In this document: positions 8,042 through 15,222 of the stretch, piece by piece
Layout: each line of letters begins with the position of its first letter
How positions within the stretch are numbered: the stretch's first letter is position 1
Assembly: GCA_947632275.1 (NCBI GenBank)
Contig: CANROR010000018.1
Location: forward strand, 1 to 17,589
Reading direction: 5' to 3'
Length of the DNA: 17,589 nucleotides
From: an uncultured Bacilli bacterium
GTDB lineage: Bacteria; Bacillota_I; Bacilli_A; RF39; UBA660
Made by a program: the position numbers and the translations under genes
The notes under the pieces: model-generated
The model's input: the letters and a program-made list of their open reading frames with translations, nothing else
What the model was told of the DNA's origin: nothing
Database searches by the model: none

Positions 8042-8070
8042 TTGACACTAATTTTAGCGTGTGCTATAAT
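8042..8070 (+). promoter_or_regulatory. near-consensus sigma-A promoter for the surface-protein gene
   Basis: A perfect TTGACA (8042-8047), a 17-base spacer and a perfect TATAAT (8065-8070) with an extended TGC just ahead. It is the closest match to consensus in the window. Transcription would start near 8077, leaving a leader of about 38 bases. Confidence 0.9.
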
Positions 8071-8114
8071 TTTTTTAGCGAATAGTAATATATTAGTTTT
8101 TAGGGGGAGTTTGT

Positions 8115-9482
8115 ATGTATGAAGAAACTGATAAAAAATTTTTAACGAAAGATTTAATCTTATTAATATTAAAATTAGTCTTTTTAGCCATTTTTATTTT
8201 CATCATTTGTTGGTTATTTTTACGAAACAATAAAGGAACAGTTATTAAGGAAAATGATAAAGACTTTATAATTAATATTAATGCGATGAAAGAATCGGCC
8301 TTTGAATATTTTACGAAAGAAAATTTACCAAGTAAAAATGGGCAAAGTATCAAATTAACTTTAGAAGAAATGATTAATCAAAAATTATTAATTGATTTTA
8401 CGAATAATGGCCAAACTTGTAGTTTAAATGAAAGTTATGTTCAAGCAACCAAAACGGCCGATGAAAATTATGCCTTAAAAGTTAATTTAAAATGTCAAGA
8501 AAAGGAAGATTATATTGTAACAACAATCGAAAATAAAGATATTGTTTGTCAAACTTGTGAAAAGGAAAATCCGACGGAGACTGATACCCCAATTAGTGAT
8601 AATACTAGCACTAACACCGAAGTTCAAAATAAACCGGTTAGTAGTAATAGTAGTAGCACTAGTAGTAAAAGTACTTCAACGAAGGTTACGACTAAAGTTG
8701 TAACAAAAGTAACTTATCATTACACTTGGCATAGTTTTTGTGGCCAATCTTGCGATAATAGCAAAGTTAAATATTACGAAATAGTGCAATATGGCCCTTG
8801 GGAAAATGGTCGAAGTAAAAATCCTGGCTATGAAAATAAATGTGAAAATGTGGTAAAAAATGAATATTGTAAAACTAAAACGCAAGAATATTTTTCTAAT
8901 TGTACGGTTCCGGCCGATACTACTAATAATAGCCATAGTTTTACTTTAGAAGTACCTTTTGATAGTGCTAATAATCCTTATGTCGTCAGAACTTCATATT
9001 ATAGTAGTATAAGTGATTATCAAAGCTATTTAGATGCTAAAAAGAATAAACCGACTGATAATTTTACGCAAACATTTCCTAATTTAACACCTACTGAAAT
9101 GATGAATTCAGCCTTAAAAAATAATAATTTTACAATCTTAAGTGAAAATCATAGTTTAAGTAATAAAACTTTAACCTTAAAATATAATTTACAAATCAAT
9201 AATAAAAATAATGTTACTCCTTATTACTCTTCAAAGTTAGGCTATAATGTCATGTTTATTCCTTTAAAAATAACGGTTAGTGCCAAATTAACTGATACCT
9301 GCTTTACTGATCTAGCCGATAATGCTTATAAATATAAAGATTATGGTATTTATTCCTCTACTCTTTATCAAACTTGCTATCATCGTAAAGTTCAATATAA
9401 ATGGGTTTCTGAAAATGAATTAGCCAATTACTTAAATCAAGGTTGGAGTAAAACTGGCAAAACTAAAACCGAAACAATTTAA
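8115..9482 (+). CDS. membrane-anchored surface protein with Cys-containing ectodomain, unknown function
   Basis: A 455-residue protein not assigned to a named family. A short cytoplasmic tail (1-12) precedes one hydrophobic segment (about 13-36) with no signal-peptidase site, so it is probably anchored N-terminus in. The first extracellular domain (about 50-140) has NAMKESAFEYFTKENLP, then KLTLEEMINQKLLIDF and a C102/C127 pair, a pilin-like layout I associate with surface proteins of uncultured gut Firmicutes (unverified recollection). A CQTC motif (145-148) leads into a Ser/Thr/Asn-rich linker (150-200). The second part carries C209, C213, C243, C252, C263, C396 and C421, enough for several disulfides, and ends in YKWVSENELANYLNQGWSKTGK. 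The start ATG has a GGGGGAG site 8 bases upstream; an out-of-frame ATG overlaps at 8119. Adhesion or envelope roles are guesses. Confidence 0.85.
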   Translation: MYEETDKKFLTKDLILLILKLVFLAIFIFIICWLFLRNNKGTVIKENDKDFIININAMKESAFEYFTKENLPSKNGQSIKLTLEEMINQKLLIDFTNNGQTCSLNESYVQATKTADENYALKVNLKCQEKEDYIVTTIENKDIVCQTCEKENPTETDTPISDNTSTNTEVQNKPVSSNSSSTSSKSTSTKVTTKVVTKVTYHYTWHSFCGQSCDNSKVKYYEIVQYGPWENGRSKNPGYENKCENVVKNEYCKTKTQEYFSNCTVPADTTNNSHSFTLEVPFDSANNPYVVRTSYYSSISDYQSYLDAKKNKPTDNFTQTFPNLTPTEMMNSALKNNNFTILSENHSLSNKTLTLKYNLQINNKNNVTPYYSSKLGYNVMFIPLKITVSAKLTDTCFTDLADNAYKYKDYGIYSSTLYQTCYHRKVQYKWVSENELANYLNQGWSKTGKTKTETI

Positions 9483-9493
9483 AAAACAAGATA

Positions 9494-9524
9494 AAAAAAT
9501 AGGATTGTTCAAATCCTATTTTTT
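9494..9524. terminator. bidirectional terminator between the surface gene and pnp
   Basis: A perfect 13-bp stem AAAAAATAGGATT (9494-9506) / AATCCTATTTTTT (9512-9524) with loop GTTCA. It provides a U-tract on both strands and so serves both convergent genes. The pnp stop codon TAG (9518-9516) lies inside the stem. Confidence 0.93.
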
Positions 9525-11687
9525 ATGCTTATTTTCTTTTGGTTTATTTTTTATTTTTTTATCAGGTTTAGGTAAACAATCTTTTCGCGATAAATTTAAT
9601 CTACCACGATTATCATAACCAGTAGCTTTGACCATGATTTCATCGCCAACTGCTACCACATCCCGTGGTTTTTCAACTCTTTCATGCGCTAATTGCGATA
9701 CATGAACTAAACCTTCACAACCAGGCCATAACTCTACAAAACAACCAAAATCTTCGACTTTTACGACTTTCGCATTATACACTTTGCCAAATTCGACTTC
9801 TTTAACAATATCTTCAATCATCGCTTTAGTTTTAGCAATTATGGTCGCATCCGTATGATAAATTATTACCCGACCATCATCTTCTAAATCAACTTTAACC
9901 GCATCTTTATCATTGACACTTTTTACATTTGAGGCCTCAAGAATAATTTTGGTAATAGTTTCGCCGCCCCGGCCAATAACATCTTTAATCTTTTCGGGAT
10001 CAATTTTAAAGGTTTCAATTTTAGGAGCATAAGGACTTAATTCTTTCCGAGGTTCTTTAATTGCTTTTTCCATGACATCTAAAATTTCCATTCGCGCTTT
10101 TTTCGCTTGGGCTAAAGCTTCTTTTAAAATATTTTTAGTAACTCCTTTAATTTTAATATCCATTTGTAAAGCGGTAATCCCTTTGCGAGTTCCTGCGACT
10201 TTAAAGTCCATATCGCCCATGTGATCTTCTAAGCCTTGAATGTCGGTAAGAATGGTATATTTTTTACCATTTTGAATTAAGCCCATCGCAATCCCGGCAA
10301 CTGGTGCTTTAATAGGAACCCCGGCAGCCATTAAAGATAGACAACCCGAACAAATTGTTGCTTGACTAGAAGAACCATTACTTTCTAATACTTCCGAAAC
10401 TACTCTTATCGTATAAGGGAATTCTTCTTCACTAGGGATAACTTGAGCTAAAGCTCGTTCCCCTAAAGCACCATGACCGATTTCTCTTCGCCCTGGAGCA
10501 CCATATCTACCCGTTTCACCTACCGAAAAAGCCGGGAAATTATAATGAAGCATAAATCTTTTCGAATCTTCAATTCCTAAACCATCTAAGATTTGATGTT
10601 CACCGATGGCACCTAAAGTCGTTGTGGCCAAAACTTGCGTTTCGCCTCTAGAGAAAAGTGCCGAACCATGGGTTCTTGGAAGTAAATCGATTCCCGCATA
10701 AAGGGGTCTTATTTCATCCATTTTCCGACCATCAGGACGAATATGTTTATCCGTAATTAAACGTCTTACTTCATTACCTTCAATTAAATTGACTACTTTT
10801 GTCACTTGTTTTAATTTTTCTTCACTTTCTTCATCGTCGGCATAAACTTCCGTAAAATGATTAATCGTATTTTCTTTTACTTCATCAATTTTCGCATATT
10901 TTTCTAACTTATCTTTAATTTGAATAGCTGCTAACATATCTTGGGTAGCAAAATCGCGAACGGCCGCGTCAATTTCCGGATCAATTTCCACTTTTTGTAA
11001 TTCTTGTTTTGGCAAACCAATTTCGGCCATAATTTGTTTTTGGAATTGACATAAAACTTTAATATTTTCATGAGCAAACATTAAAGCATCAAGCATCGTT
11101 TTTTCATCAATTTCTTGACTACCGGCTTCCACCATACAAATGGCATCTTCGGTCCCGGCAACCGTTAAATTTAAAATACTTTTTTCAGTTTCTTCACTCG
11201 TCGGGTTAATGATGAATTTGCCATCAACTAAGCCGACCATGACACCGGCAACTGGTCCATCAAAAGGTATATCACTAATACCTAAACATAATGATGAACC
11301 TAACATGGCCGTCATTTCTGGTGAATTATCTTGATCAACCGATAAAACGGTATTTATGACTTGAATTTCATTCCGTAAATTTTCATCAAACATGGGTCTA
11401 ATTGGCCGGTCAATAAGCCGAGCCGCTAAAGTCGCCGCATCACTAGGGCGGCCTTCTCTTTTAATAAAGCCCCCAGGAATTTTCCCGACACTATATAATT
11501 TTTCTTGATATAAAACTTGTAAAGGGAAAAAATCTTGCGTAACCATATTTTTACCCATGACACAAACAGATAAAACTACCGTGTCACCATAACGCACTAA
11601 AACCGCACCATTACTTTGTTTGGCTAATTCTCCGGTTTCAACAATTAATTCTCGTCCTAAAAAATTTAATTTGTATACTTTTTTCAT
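9516..11687 (-). CDS. pnp: polyribonucleotide nucleotidyltransferase (PNPase)
   Basis: A 3'-to-5' phosphorolytic exoribonuclease of 723 residues that degrades mRNA using phosphate as a trimer. Two RNase PH domains flank an all-helical linker: the first carries GDTVVLSVCVMGK and RPIRPMF, the second IDLLPRTHGSALFSRGETQ and FSVGETGRYGAPGRREIGHG. A KH domain (about 560-622) has IGRGG (571-575), and an S1 domain (about 634-703) has GKVYNAKVVKVEDFGCFVEL and GLVHVSQL. The tail (704-723) is Lys-rich. The start is ATG 11687 with AAGGAGG 9 bases upstream. It lies 59 bases after rpsO, separated by a terminator-like hairpin with no obvious promoter of its own, so it is probably expressed by read-through. 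Confidence 0.97.
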   Translation of the reverse strand: MKKVYKLNFLGRELIVETGELAKQSNGAVLVRYGDTVVLSVCVMGKNMVTQDFFPLQVLYQEKLYSVGKIPGGFIKREGRPSDAATLAARLIDRPIRPMFDENLRNEIQVINTVLSVDQDNSPEMTAMLGSSLCLGISDIPFDGPVAGVMVGLVDGKFIINPTSEETEKSILNLTVAGTEDAICMVEAGSQEIDEKTMLDALMFAHENIKVLCQFQKQIMAEIGLPKQELQKVEIDPEIDAAVRDFATQDMLAAIQIKDKLEKYAKIDEVKENTINHFTEVYADDEESEEKLKQVTKVVNLIEGNEVRRLITDKHIRPDGRKMDEIRPLYAGIDLLPRTHGSALFSRGETQVLATTTLGAIGEHQILDGLGIEDSKRFMLHYNFPAFSVGETGRYGAPGRREIGHGALGERALAQVIPSEEEFPYTIRVVSEVLESNGSSSQATICSGCLSLMAAGVPIKAPVAGIAMGLIQNGKKYTILTDIQGLEDHMGDMDFKVAGTRKGITALQMDIKIKGVTKNILKEALAQAKKARMEILDVMEKAIKEPRKELSPYAPKIETFKIDPEKIKDVIGRGGETITKIILEASNVKSVNDKDAVKVDLEDDGRVIIYHTDATIIAKTKAMIEDIVKEVEFGKVYNAKVVKVEDFGCFVELWPGCEGLVHVSQLAHERVEKPRDVVAVGDEIMVKATGYDNRGRLNLSRKDCLPKPDKKIKNKPKENKHKK

Positions 11688-11716
11688 TCCTATCCTCCTT
11701 ATTTTTCTAATAAAAA

Positions 11717-11748
11717 AATGGGGTTGTTAAAAAACCAAGTGCCCCATT
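11717..11748 (-). terminator. intercistronic terminator between rpsO and pnp
   Basis: The minus-strand stem AATGGGG (11748-11742) pairs with CCCCATT (11723-11717), extended inward by TTG/CAA, and is followed by a run of T (11718-11712). It begins in the rpsO stop codon. Because pnp follows without a visible promoter, this is probably a leaky terminator or a processing hairpin. Confidence 0.8.
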
Positions 11749-12016
11749 ATTTTCTTAAATTTAATTTCTTAATTAATTCGCGATATGCTACTACATCATT
11801 TTTCTTTAAATAATCCAATAGCTTTTTCCGCCGACCAATTTTCATAAACATCCCTCTTTTAGAGTGAGCATCATGAATATGCGTTTTTAAATGTTCAGTT
11901 AAATTATTAATTTCATAAGTTAAAATTGCTACTTGAATAGGCACTGAACCAACGTCATCTTTGCTAGTCGCAAATTCTTTAATTAATTTTGCTTTTTCTT
12001 CCTTTTTTAAAGCCAT
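11747..12016 (-). CDS. rpsO: 30S ribosomal protein S15
   Basis: An 89-residue S15, the normal size, which binds 16S rRNA early in assembly of the 30S platform. It has the family motifs GSVPIQVAILTYEINNLTEHL (23-43), HIHDAHSKRGMFMKIGRRKKLLDYLKKND (46-74) and YRELIKKLNLRK at the end. The start ATG 12016 has AAGGAGG 7 bases upstream. It follows rplT after 94 bases that hold a promoter and a leader hairpin, and precedes pnp, an order common in bacteria. S15 represses its own translation in several bacteria by binding its leader; the hairpin here is a candidate site. Confidence 0.97.
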   Translation of the reverse strand: MALKKEEKAKLIKEFATSKDDVGSVPIQVAILTYEINNLTEHLKTHIHDAHSKRGMFMKIGRRKKLLDYLKKNDVVAYRELIKKLNLRK

Positions 12017-12042
12017 TTTATATCCTCCTTCTTCTAATTATG

Positions 12043-12089
12043 TTAATACTGAGTAAAGAGAGAGAGGGCTCTTCTAAACTAAGTACTAA
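12043..12089 (-). promoter_or_regulatory. rpsO leader hairpin, candidate S15 autoregulatory element
   Basis: TTAGTACTTAG (12089-12079) pairs with CTCAGTATTAA (12053-12043): ten of eleven positions pair, one of them G-U, with one U-C mismatch. An inner AAGAG/CTCTT stem closes a pyrimidine-rich loop. The hairpin ends about 18 bases before the AGGAGG of rpsO. The pairing is seen directly; S15 binding is inference. Confidence 0.5.
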
Positions 12090-12098
12090 TACGCTTTA

Positions 12099-12127
12099 AT
12101 TATAACTTAATTATTTTAAAGTTGCAA
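12099..12127 (-). promoter_or_regulatory. promoter of rpsO
   Basis: TTGCAA (12127-12122), a 17-base spacer and a perfect TATAAT (12104-12099). The -35 lies inside the 3' end of rplT. Transcription would start near 12092, at the foot of the leader hairpin. rplT has no terminator before it, so rpsO can also be read from the infC promoter. Confidence 0.65.
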
Positions 12128-12653
12128 GTAATTCATCTTTTTTCATTGATGAATAACCTTTAACACCAGCTTCTTTAGCTAAAGCTTTAAGTTCGGCTAA
12201 AGTTTTAGAACTTAAATCCGTTTTTGCTTTAGTTTCTTTTTTCGCTTCAGTCTTTTCTTCTTTTTTAACTTCGGCCTTAGCAACTTTAACGGTTTCTCCT
12301 TTTAAAGCTTTTTTCGCAATTTCACAAAGACTTGTAAAGCTTTTAGGATCATCGATAGCCATTTCACTTAGCATTTTCCGATTTATTTCAATACCTGCTT
12401 TGGCTAAACCATTAATAAATTTGGAATAACTAATATCGTTTTCGCGACAAGCCGCATTAATTCTCGTAATCCATAACTTCCGGAAGTTTCTTTTGTTTTG
12501 TTTCCGATCCCGGAAGGCATAAGCGCCACTATGAAAAACTTGTTCTTGCGCGGTCTTGTATAATCTGTGTTTAGAACCAAAATAACCTTTGGCTTCTTTT
12601 AATACTTTGCGTCTTCTATTTTTAGAGACGTTTCCACCTTTAACTCTTGCCAT
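12111..12653 (-). CDS. rplT: 50S ribosomal protein L20 with C-terminal Rho_N-like extension
   Basis: An assembly protein of the 50S subunit that binds 23S rRNA. Residues 1-117 are a standard L20: MARVKGGNVSKNRRRKVLKEAKGYFGSKH, then RDRKQNKRNFRKLWITRINAACRE and the C-terminal IEINRKMLSEMAIDDP. Ordinary L20 stops near 118-120; this one has 180 residues. Residues 118-147 form a Lys/Glu/Ala-rich linker with KKEEKTEAKKETKAKT, and 149-180 read SKTLAELKALAKEAGVKGYS followed by SMKKDELLATLK, a close match to the Rho_N/SAP-like nucleic-acid-binding helix pair. The extension is in frame with no frameshift sign. The start is at ATG 12653 with AGGTGATG upstream, 13 bases after rpmI. In Bacillus L20 represses this operon through its leader; the extra domain could alter RNA contacts (inference). 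Confidence 0.96.
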   Translation of the reverse strand: MARVKGGNVSKNRRRKVLKEAKGYFGSKHRLYKTAQEQVFHSGAYAFRDRKQNKRNFRKLWITRINAACRENDISYSKFINGLAKAGIEINRKMLSEMAIDDPKSFTSLCEIAKKALKGETVKVAKAEVKKEEKTEAKKETKAKTDLSSKTLAELKALAKEAGVKGYSSMKKDELLATLK

Positions 12654-12666
12654 AATTCATCACCTA

Positions 12667-12861
12667 TTAGATAACAGATTTTAATCTGTTACGATCTCCT
12701 TTACTTAATGTCCCCTTATTTCTTCTTTGTCTTACTTCTTTAGCCGTATCTTTGCCAGTTTTATGGTTACTTCCTGATTTCATATAGGTAAGTTCCCCAT
12801 TTTTCTTTTTCTTAAACACTTTGGCACTTGATTTATGTGTCTTTTGTTTACATTTTGCCAT
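12667..12861 (-). CDS. rpmI: 50S ribosomal protein L35
   Basis: A 64-residue, highly basic L35 with KTHKSSAKVFKKKKNGEL (7-24), a middle region SGSNHKTGK and the C-terminal LSKGDRNRLKSVI. The length is normal. It lies between infC and rplT, the standard order of this operon. Its ATG at 12861 is 1 base after the infC stop, with a GGAAGGGAAG purine stretch as ribosome binding site inside the end of infC, so translation is probably coupled. Confidence 0.96.
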   Translation of the reverse strand: MAKCKQKTHKSSAKVFKKKKNGELTYMKSGSNHKTGKDTAKEVRQRRNKGTLSKGDRNRLKSVI

Positions 12862-12862
12862 T

Positions 12863-13402
12863 TTATTTCTTCCCTTCCTTTTTTATTGGTGCTAAAATCA
12901 TCCACATTTGCCGACCTTCCATTTTGGGTTCAGTCTCAATTACAGAATCTTCTTTTAAACCATCCGCAAACTTAAGTAATACTTCTTGACCTATTTCCGG
13001 TTTAGCCATTTGCCGACCTTTAAACCGAATAAATGCTTTAATTTTATGGCCTTTTTTAAGATAGCTTTCAGCATTTCTTCTTCGCGTTTCAAAATCGCCA
13101 ACATCAATGACAGGACTTAAACGATATTCTTTGATATCCTTATTAGCTTCTCTTTGCTTTTTTTGCGCTTCTTTAACTTTTTTTTGTTTTTCATAACGGA
13201 ATTTATTATAATCCATGATTTTGGCTACCGCCGGATTACCATTTCCATTCATTAAAACTAAATCCAAGCCCGCATAACTAGCTAAAGTCAAAGCATCATT
13301 AATTTTTTTTAAGCCCATTTTTTCGCCATTAGGCCCTATTACCATTACTTCAGGAACTTTAATTTCTTCATTAATTGGTAATTCATTACTATTATTTGCT
13401 AT
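12863..13402 (-). CDS. infC: translation initiation factor IF-3, probable AUA start
   Basis: IF3 binds the 30S subunit, blocks early 50S joining and rejects non-standard start codons. Its N domain has LPINEEIKVPEVMVIGPNGEKMG and DLVLMNGNGNPAVAKIMDYNKFRYEKQKK; a Lys-rich linker leads to the C domain with KEYRLSPVIDVGDFETRRRNAESYLKKGHKIKAFIRFKGRQM. I place the start at ATA 13402-13400, giving 179 residues, because the perfect GGAGGTG (13415-13409) is then 6 bases upstream and the N-terminus matches the family. The two in-frame ATG codons (13423, 13417) lie before or across that site and have no Shine-Dalgarno, the first following a terminator U-tract. A rare start codon is a known way for IF3 to limit its own synthesis. 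The gene heads infC-rpmI-rplT. Confidence 0.95.
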   Translation of the reverse strand: MANNSNELPINEEIKVPEVMVIGPNGEKMGLKKINDALTLASYAGLDLVLMNGNGNPAVAKIMDYNKFRYEKQKKVKEAQKKQREANKDIKEYRLSPVIDVGDFETRRRNAESYLKKGHKIKAFIRFKGRQMAKPEIGQEVLLKFADGLKEDSVIETEPKMEGRQMWMILAPIKKEGKK

Positions 13403-13415
13403 AGTTAGCACCTCC
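13400..13415 (-). promoter_or_regulatory. Shine-Dalgarno and AUA start of infC
   Basis: GGAGGTG (13415-13409), then CTAACT, then ATA. Spacing is ideal for initiation at ATA and impossible for the upstream in-frame ATG codons. This parallels the AUU start of infC in E. coli and other bacteria. Confidence 0.75.
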
Positions 13416-13424
13416 ATAAACATT

Positions 13425-13452
13425 AAAAAATGGATACACTGTATGTATCCAT
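13425..13452 (-). terminator. attenuator terminator before infC
   Basis: A perfect 9-bp stem ATGGATACA (13452-13444) / TGTATCCAT (13438-13430) with loop TACAG, followed by six T (13430-13425). It lies only about 10 bases before the infC Shine-Dalgarno, so it must be overridden for expression. Confidence 0.92.
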
Positions 13453-13538
13453 TTATCCTATATCTTAATTATTAGGCTTTTTTACCTATTACTAGCCGTA
13501 ATCAGGTGGATACATATCGCTTTCCTTTTTTCAATAAC
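13425..13538 (-). ncRNA. attenuator leader of infC-rpmI-rplT, L20-leader type
   Basis: The leader has two mutually exclusive helices. TATGTATCCA (13516-13507) is perfectly complementary, over 10 bases, to TGGATACATA (13451-13442), which is also the 5' arm of the terminator that ends before infC. Between them lies a hairpin ATTAcGGCT/AGCCTAAT with a 15-16-base purine-rich loop. In Bacillus subtilis L20 binds such a leader and favours termination; assignment to that class is by position and architecture, not by alignment. Confidence 0.75.
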
Positions 13539-13544
13539 AAACAT

Positions 13545-13573
13545 ATCTTACACCATTAATTTATGTTTGTCAA
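13545..13573 (-). promoter_or_regulatory. promoter of infC-rpmI-rplT
   Basis: A perfect TTGACA (13573-13568), a 17-base spacer and TAAGAT (13550-13545). It lies 30 bases after the rny stop and no terminator separates them. Transcription would start near 13538, ahead of the attenuator. Confidence 0.75.
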
Positions 13574-13601
13574 TCTATTTTTATACTCTAATTAAAATAT
13601 T

Positions 13602-15155
13602 TTATCTAGCTTCTTCTTGCGCTCTCGTTTCCCGAATAACCGTGATTTTAATCGTACCTGGATATTGCATTTCATTTTCAATTTGTTCTTTAATATCCCG
13701 AGCCATTTTATAACTATTTTTGTCGTCTATTTCATCAGGTTTAACAATAACCCTTAGTTCGCGACCTGCTTGCATCGCAAAGGTTTTTTCGACGCCTTCA
13801 TAAGAGTTCCCAATTTCTTCAAGTTGTTCTAACCGTTTAATGTAGTTTTCTAAAGAATCATTACGTGCTCCAGGTCTTGCTGCCGATAAAGTATCGGCGA
13901 TTTCGACTAAAACCGCAATCGTATATTTGGCATCCGTATTCCCATGATGGGAAGCAATCGCATTAATAACGACATCACTTTCATGATGTTTTTTCGCAAA
14001 TTCTACGCCAATTTCCACATGACTACCTTCTACTTCAAAATCAATGGCTTTACCTATATCGTGAAGTAATCCGGCTCTTTTGGCCAAGGTTATGTTTTCG
14101 CCAAGTTCGGCCGCCATCAAACCACAAAGGTTAGCAACTTGAATGGAATGTTGTAAGGCATTTTGGCCATAACTCGTACGATAATTTAATTTTCCAATAA
14201 GTTCAATTAGTTCGATATCCATTTTGGCGATACCTAAATCATTGATAGTTTTGTTACCTAATTCAATAATTTTGGTATTGATATCTTTAACCGTTTTATC
14301 ATATACTTCTTCAATCCGGGCCGGATGAATCCGTCCATCTTTAATTAAAGTTTCTAGCGTTATTTTCGCAATTTCTCTTCTTAAAGGATCAAATGAAGAA
14401 ATAACAATAGCTTCGGGTGTATCATCAATAATTAAATCGACACCCGTCACTGATTCAATAGTCCGAATATTTCTTCCTTCCCGACCAATAAGCCGACCTT
14501 TCATTTCATCATTTGGCAAAGTAATTGTCGAAACAGTTTGTAAGCCCACCACATCATCAGCATATCTTTCCATACTATTTACAATTAATTGTTTAGCAAT
14601 TTCGTGAGCTTCCACTTTCGCTTTAGCTTCGGCTTCTCTAATATAATCAACGATTTCGAGTTGCATATCTGCTTCAACTCTTTGCATAATCATATCATGA
14701 GCTTTTTCTTTACTAAACCCTGATATCTTTTCTAATTTTTCAATTTCTTCTTTCAATAAGTTGTCCATTTTAGTTTCTTTATCTTGTAAGCTCTCTTGCT
14801 TGGCTAATAAATTATTTTCTTTTTCTTGTAAAGACAAATCTCTTTTTTGAAGCATTTCTTCTCGTTTATCTAAATTGTTTTCCCTACTTAAAAGACGTTC
14901 TTCACTTTCTTTTATTTCTTGTTTCTTTTCTTTTATTTCCGCATCAGTTTGTTGTTTTAATTCAAAAGATTCTTTTTTTAATTCTAAAAGAGTATCTCTT
15001 TTATGTTTTTCTGCCTCATTTTTGGCATCTTCTAAAAATTTACTAGCTTTATTTTCGGCTTGAGATTTCTTTAAATATTGGACTAACCAAACACCTAAAG
15101 CCCCAACAAGTAAGCCTACAAGAAGAGCTATAATGGCCATTAATGTTTTATCCAT
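13602..15155 (-). CDS. rny: ribonuclease Y
   Basis: A membrane-bound endoribonuclease of 517 residues that starts mRNA decay in Gram-positive bacteria and works with PNPase, also encoded here. It has an N-terminal membrane helix (about 5-27), a long charged coiled coil (30-145), a KH domain with GRLIGREGRNIRTIE (220-234) and an HD domain: H336 in LQHSIQVA, H365-D366 in LLHDIGKAID, SHHGN (402-406) and EIADTLSAARPGAR (418-431). It ends with the conserved YPGTIKITVIRETRA. Length is normal. The start ATG 15155 has AGAGGAGA upstream. It diverges from ddl and has no clear terminator before the infC promoter. Confidence 0.97.
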   Translation of the reverse strand: MDKTLMAIIALLVGLLVGALGVWLVQYLKKSQAENKASKFLEDAKNEAEKHKRDTLLELKKESFELKQQTDAEIKEKKQEIKESEERLLSRENNLDKREEMLQKRDLSLQEKENNLLAKQESLQDKETKMDNLLKEEIEKLEKISGFSKEKAHDMIMQRVEADMQLEIVDYIREAEAKAKVEAHEIAKQLIVNSMERYADDVVGLQTVSTITLPNDEMKGRLIGREGRNIRTIESVTGVDLIIDDTPEAIVISSFDPLRREIAKITLETLIKDGRIHPARIEEVYDKTVKDINTKIIELGNKTINDLGIAKMDIELIELIGKLNYRTSYGQNALQHSIQVANLCGLMAAELGENITLAKRAGLLHDIGKAIDFEVEGSHVEIGVEFAKKHHESDVVINAIASHHGNTDAKYTIAVLVEIADTLSAARPGARNDSLENYIKRLEQLEEIGNSYEGVEKTFAMQAGRELRVIVKPDEIDDKNSYKMARDIKEQIENEMQYPGTIKITVIRETRAQEEAR

Positions 15156-15210
15156 TTTCTCTCCTCTTTCTATAGATTTTTAATTAATGATAATTTTTTA
15201 ATATCTACAA

Positions 15211-15222
15211 TATAATTATAAT
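15211..15222 (+). promoter_or_regulatory. possible promoter -10 for ddl
   Basis: Two abutting TATAAT copies (15211-15216 and 15217-15222). No good -35 is present; the positions 17 bases upstream read TGATAA or TTTTTT. The leader would be about 45-50 bases before an AAGGAGG site. Confidence 0.4.

Noticed and set aside
8638..8690. AGT-rich short repeat as a possible tandem or CRISPR-like repeat
   Set aside because: It is a Ser-codon run in the low-complexity linker of the surface protein, with no regular spacer structure.
8093..8936. Minus-strand open frames opposite the surface-protein gene
   Set aside because: Their hydrophobic or basic translations arise from the Ser/Thr/Asn-rich coding strand; no ribosome binding sites, and the plus-strand gene has a strong promoter.
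11140..11334. Plus-strand open frame opposite pnp
   Set aside because: Antisense to the first RNase PH domain of pnp, with no supporting signals.
13403..13423. Upstream ATG starts for infC
   Set aside because: The first follows directly on the terminator U-tract without a Shine-Dalgarno and the second precedes and overlaps the GGAGGTG itself; ATA at 13402 fits far better.
14875..15063. Plus-strand open frame opposite the rny coiled coil
   Set aside because: A Ser/Phe-rich translation that simply mirrors the Lys/Glu-rich coding strand.
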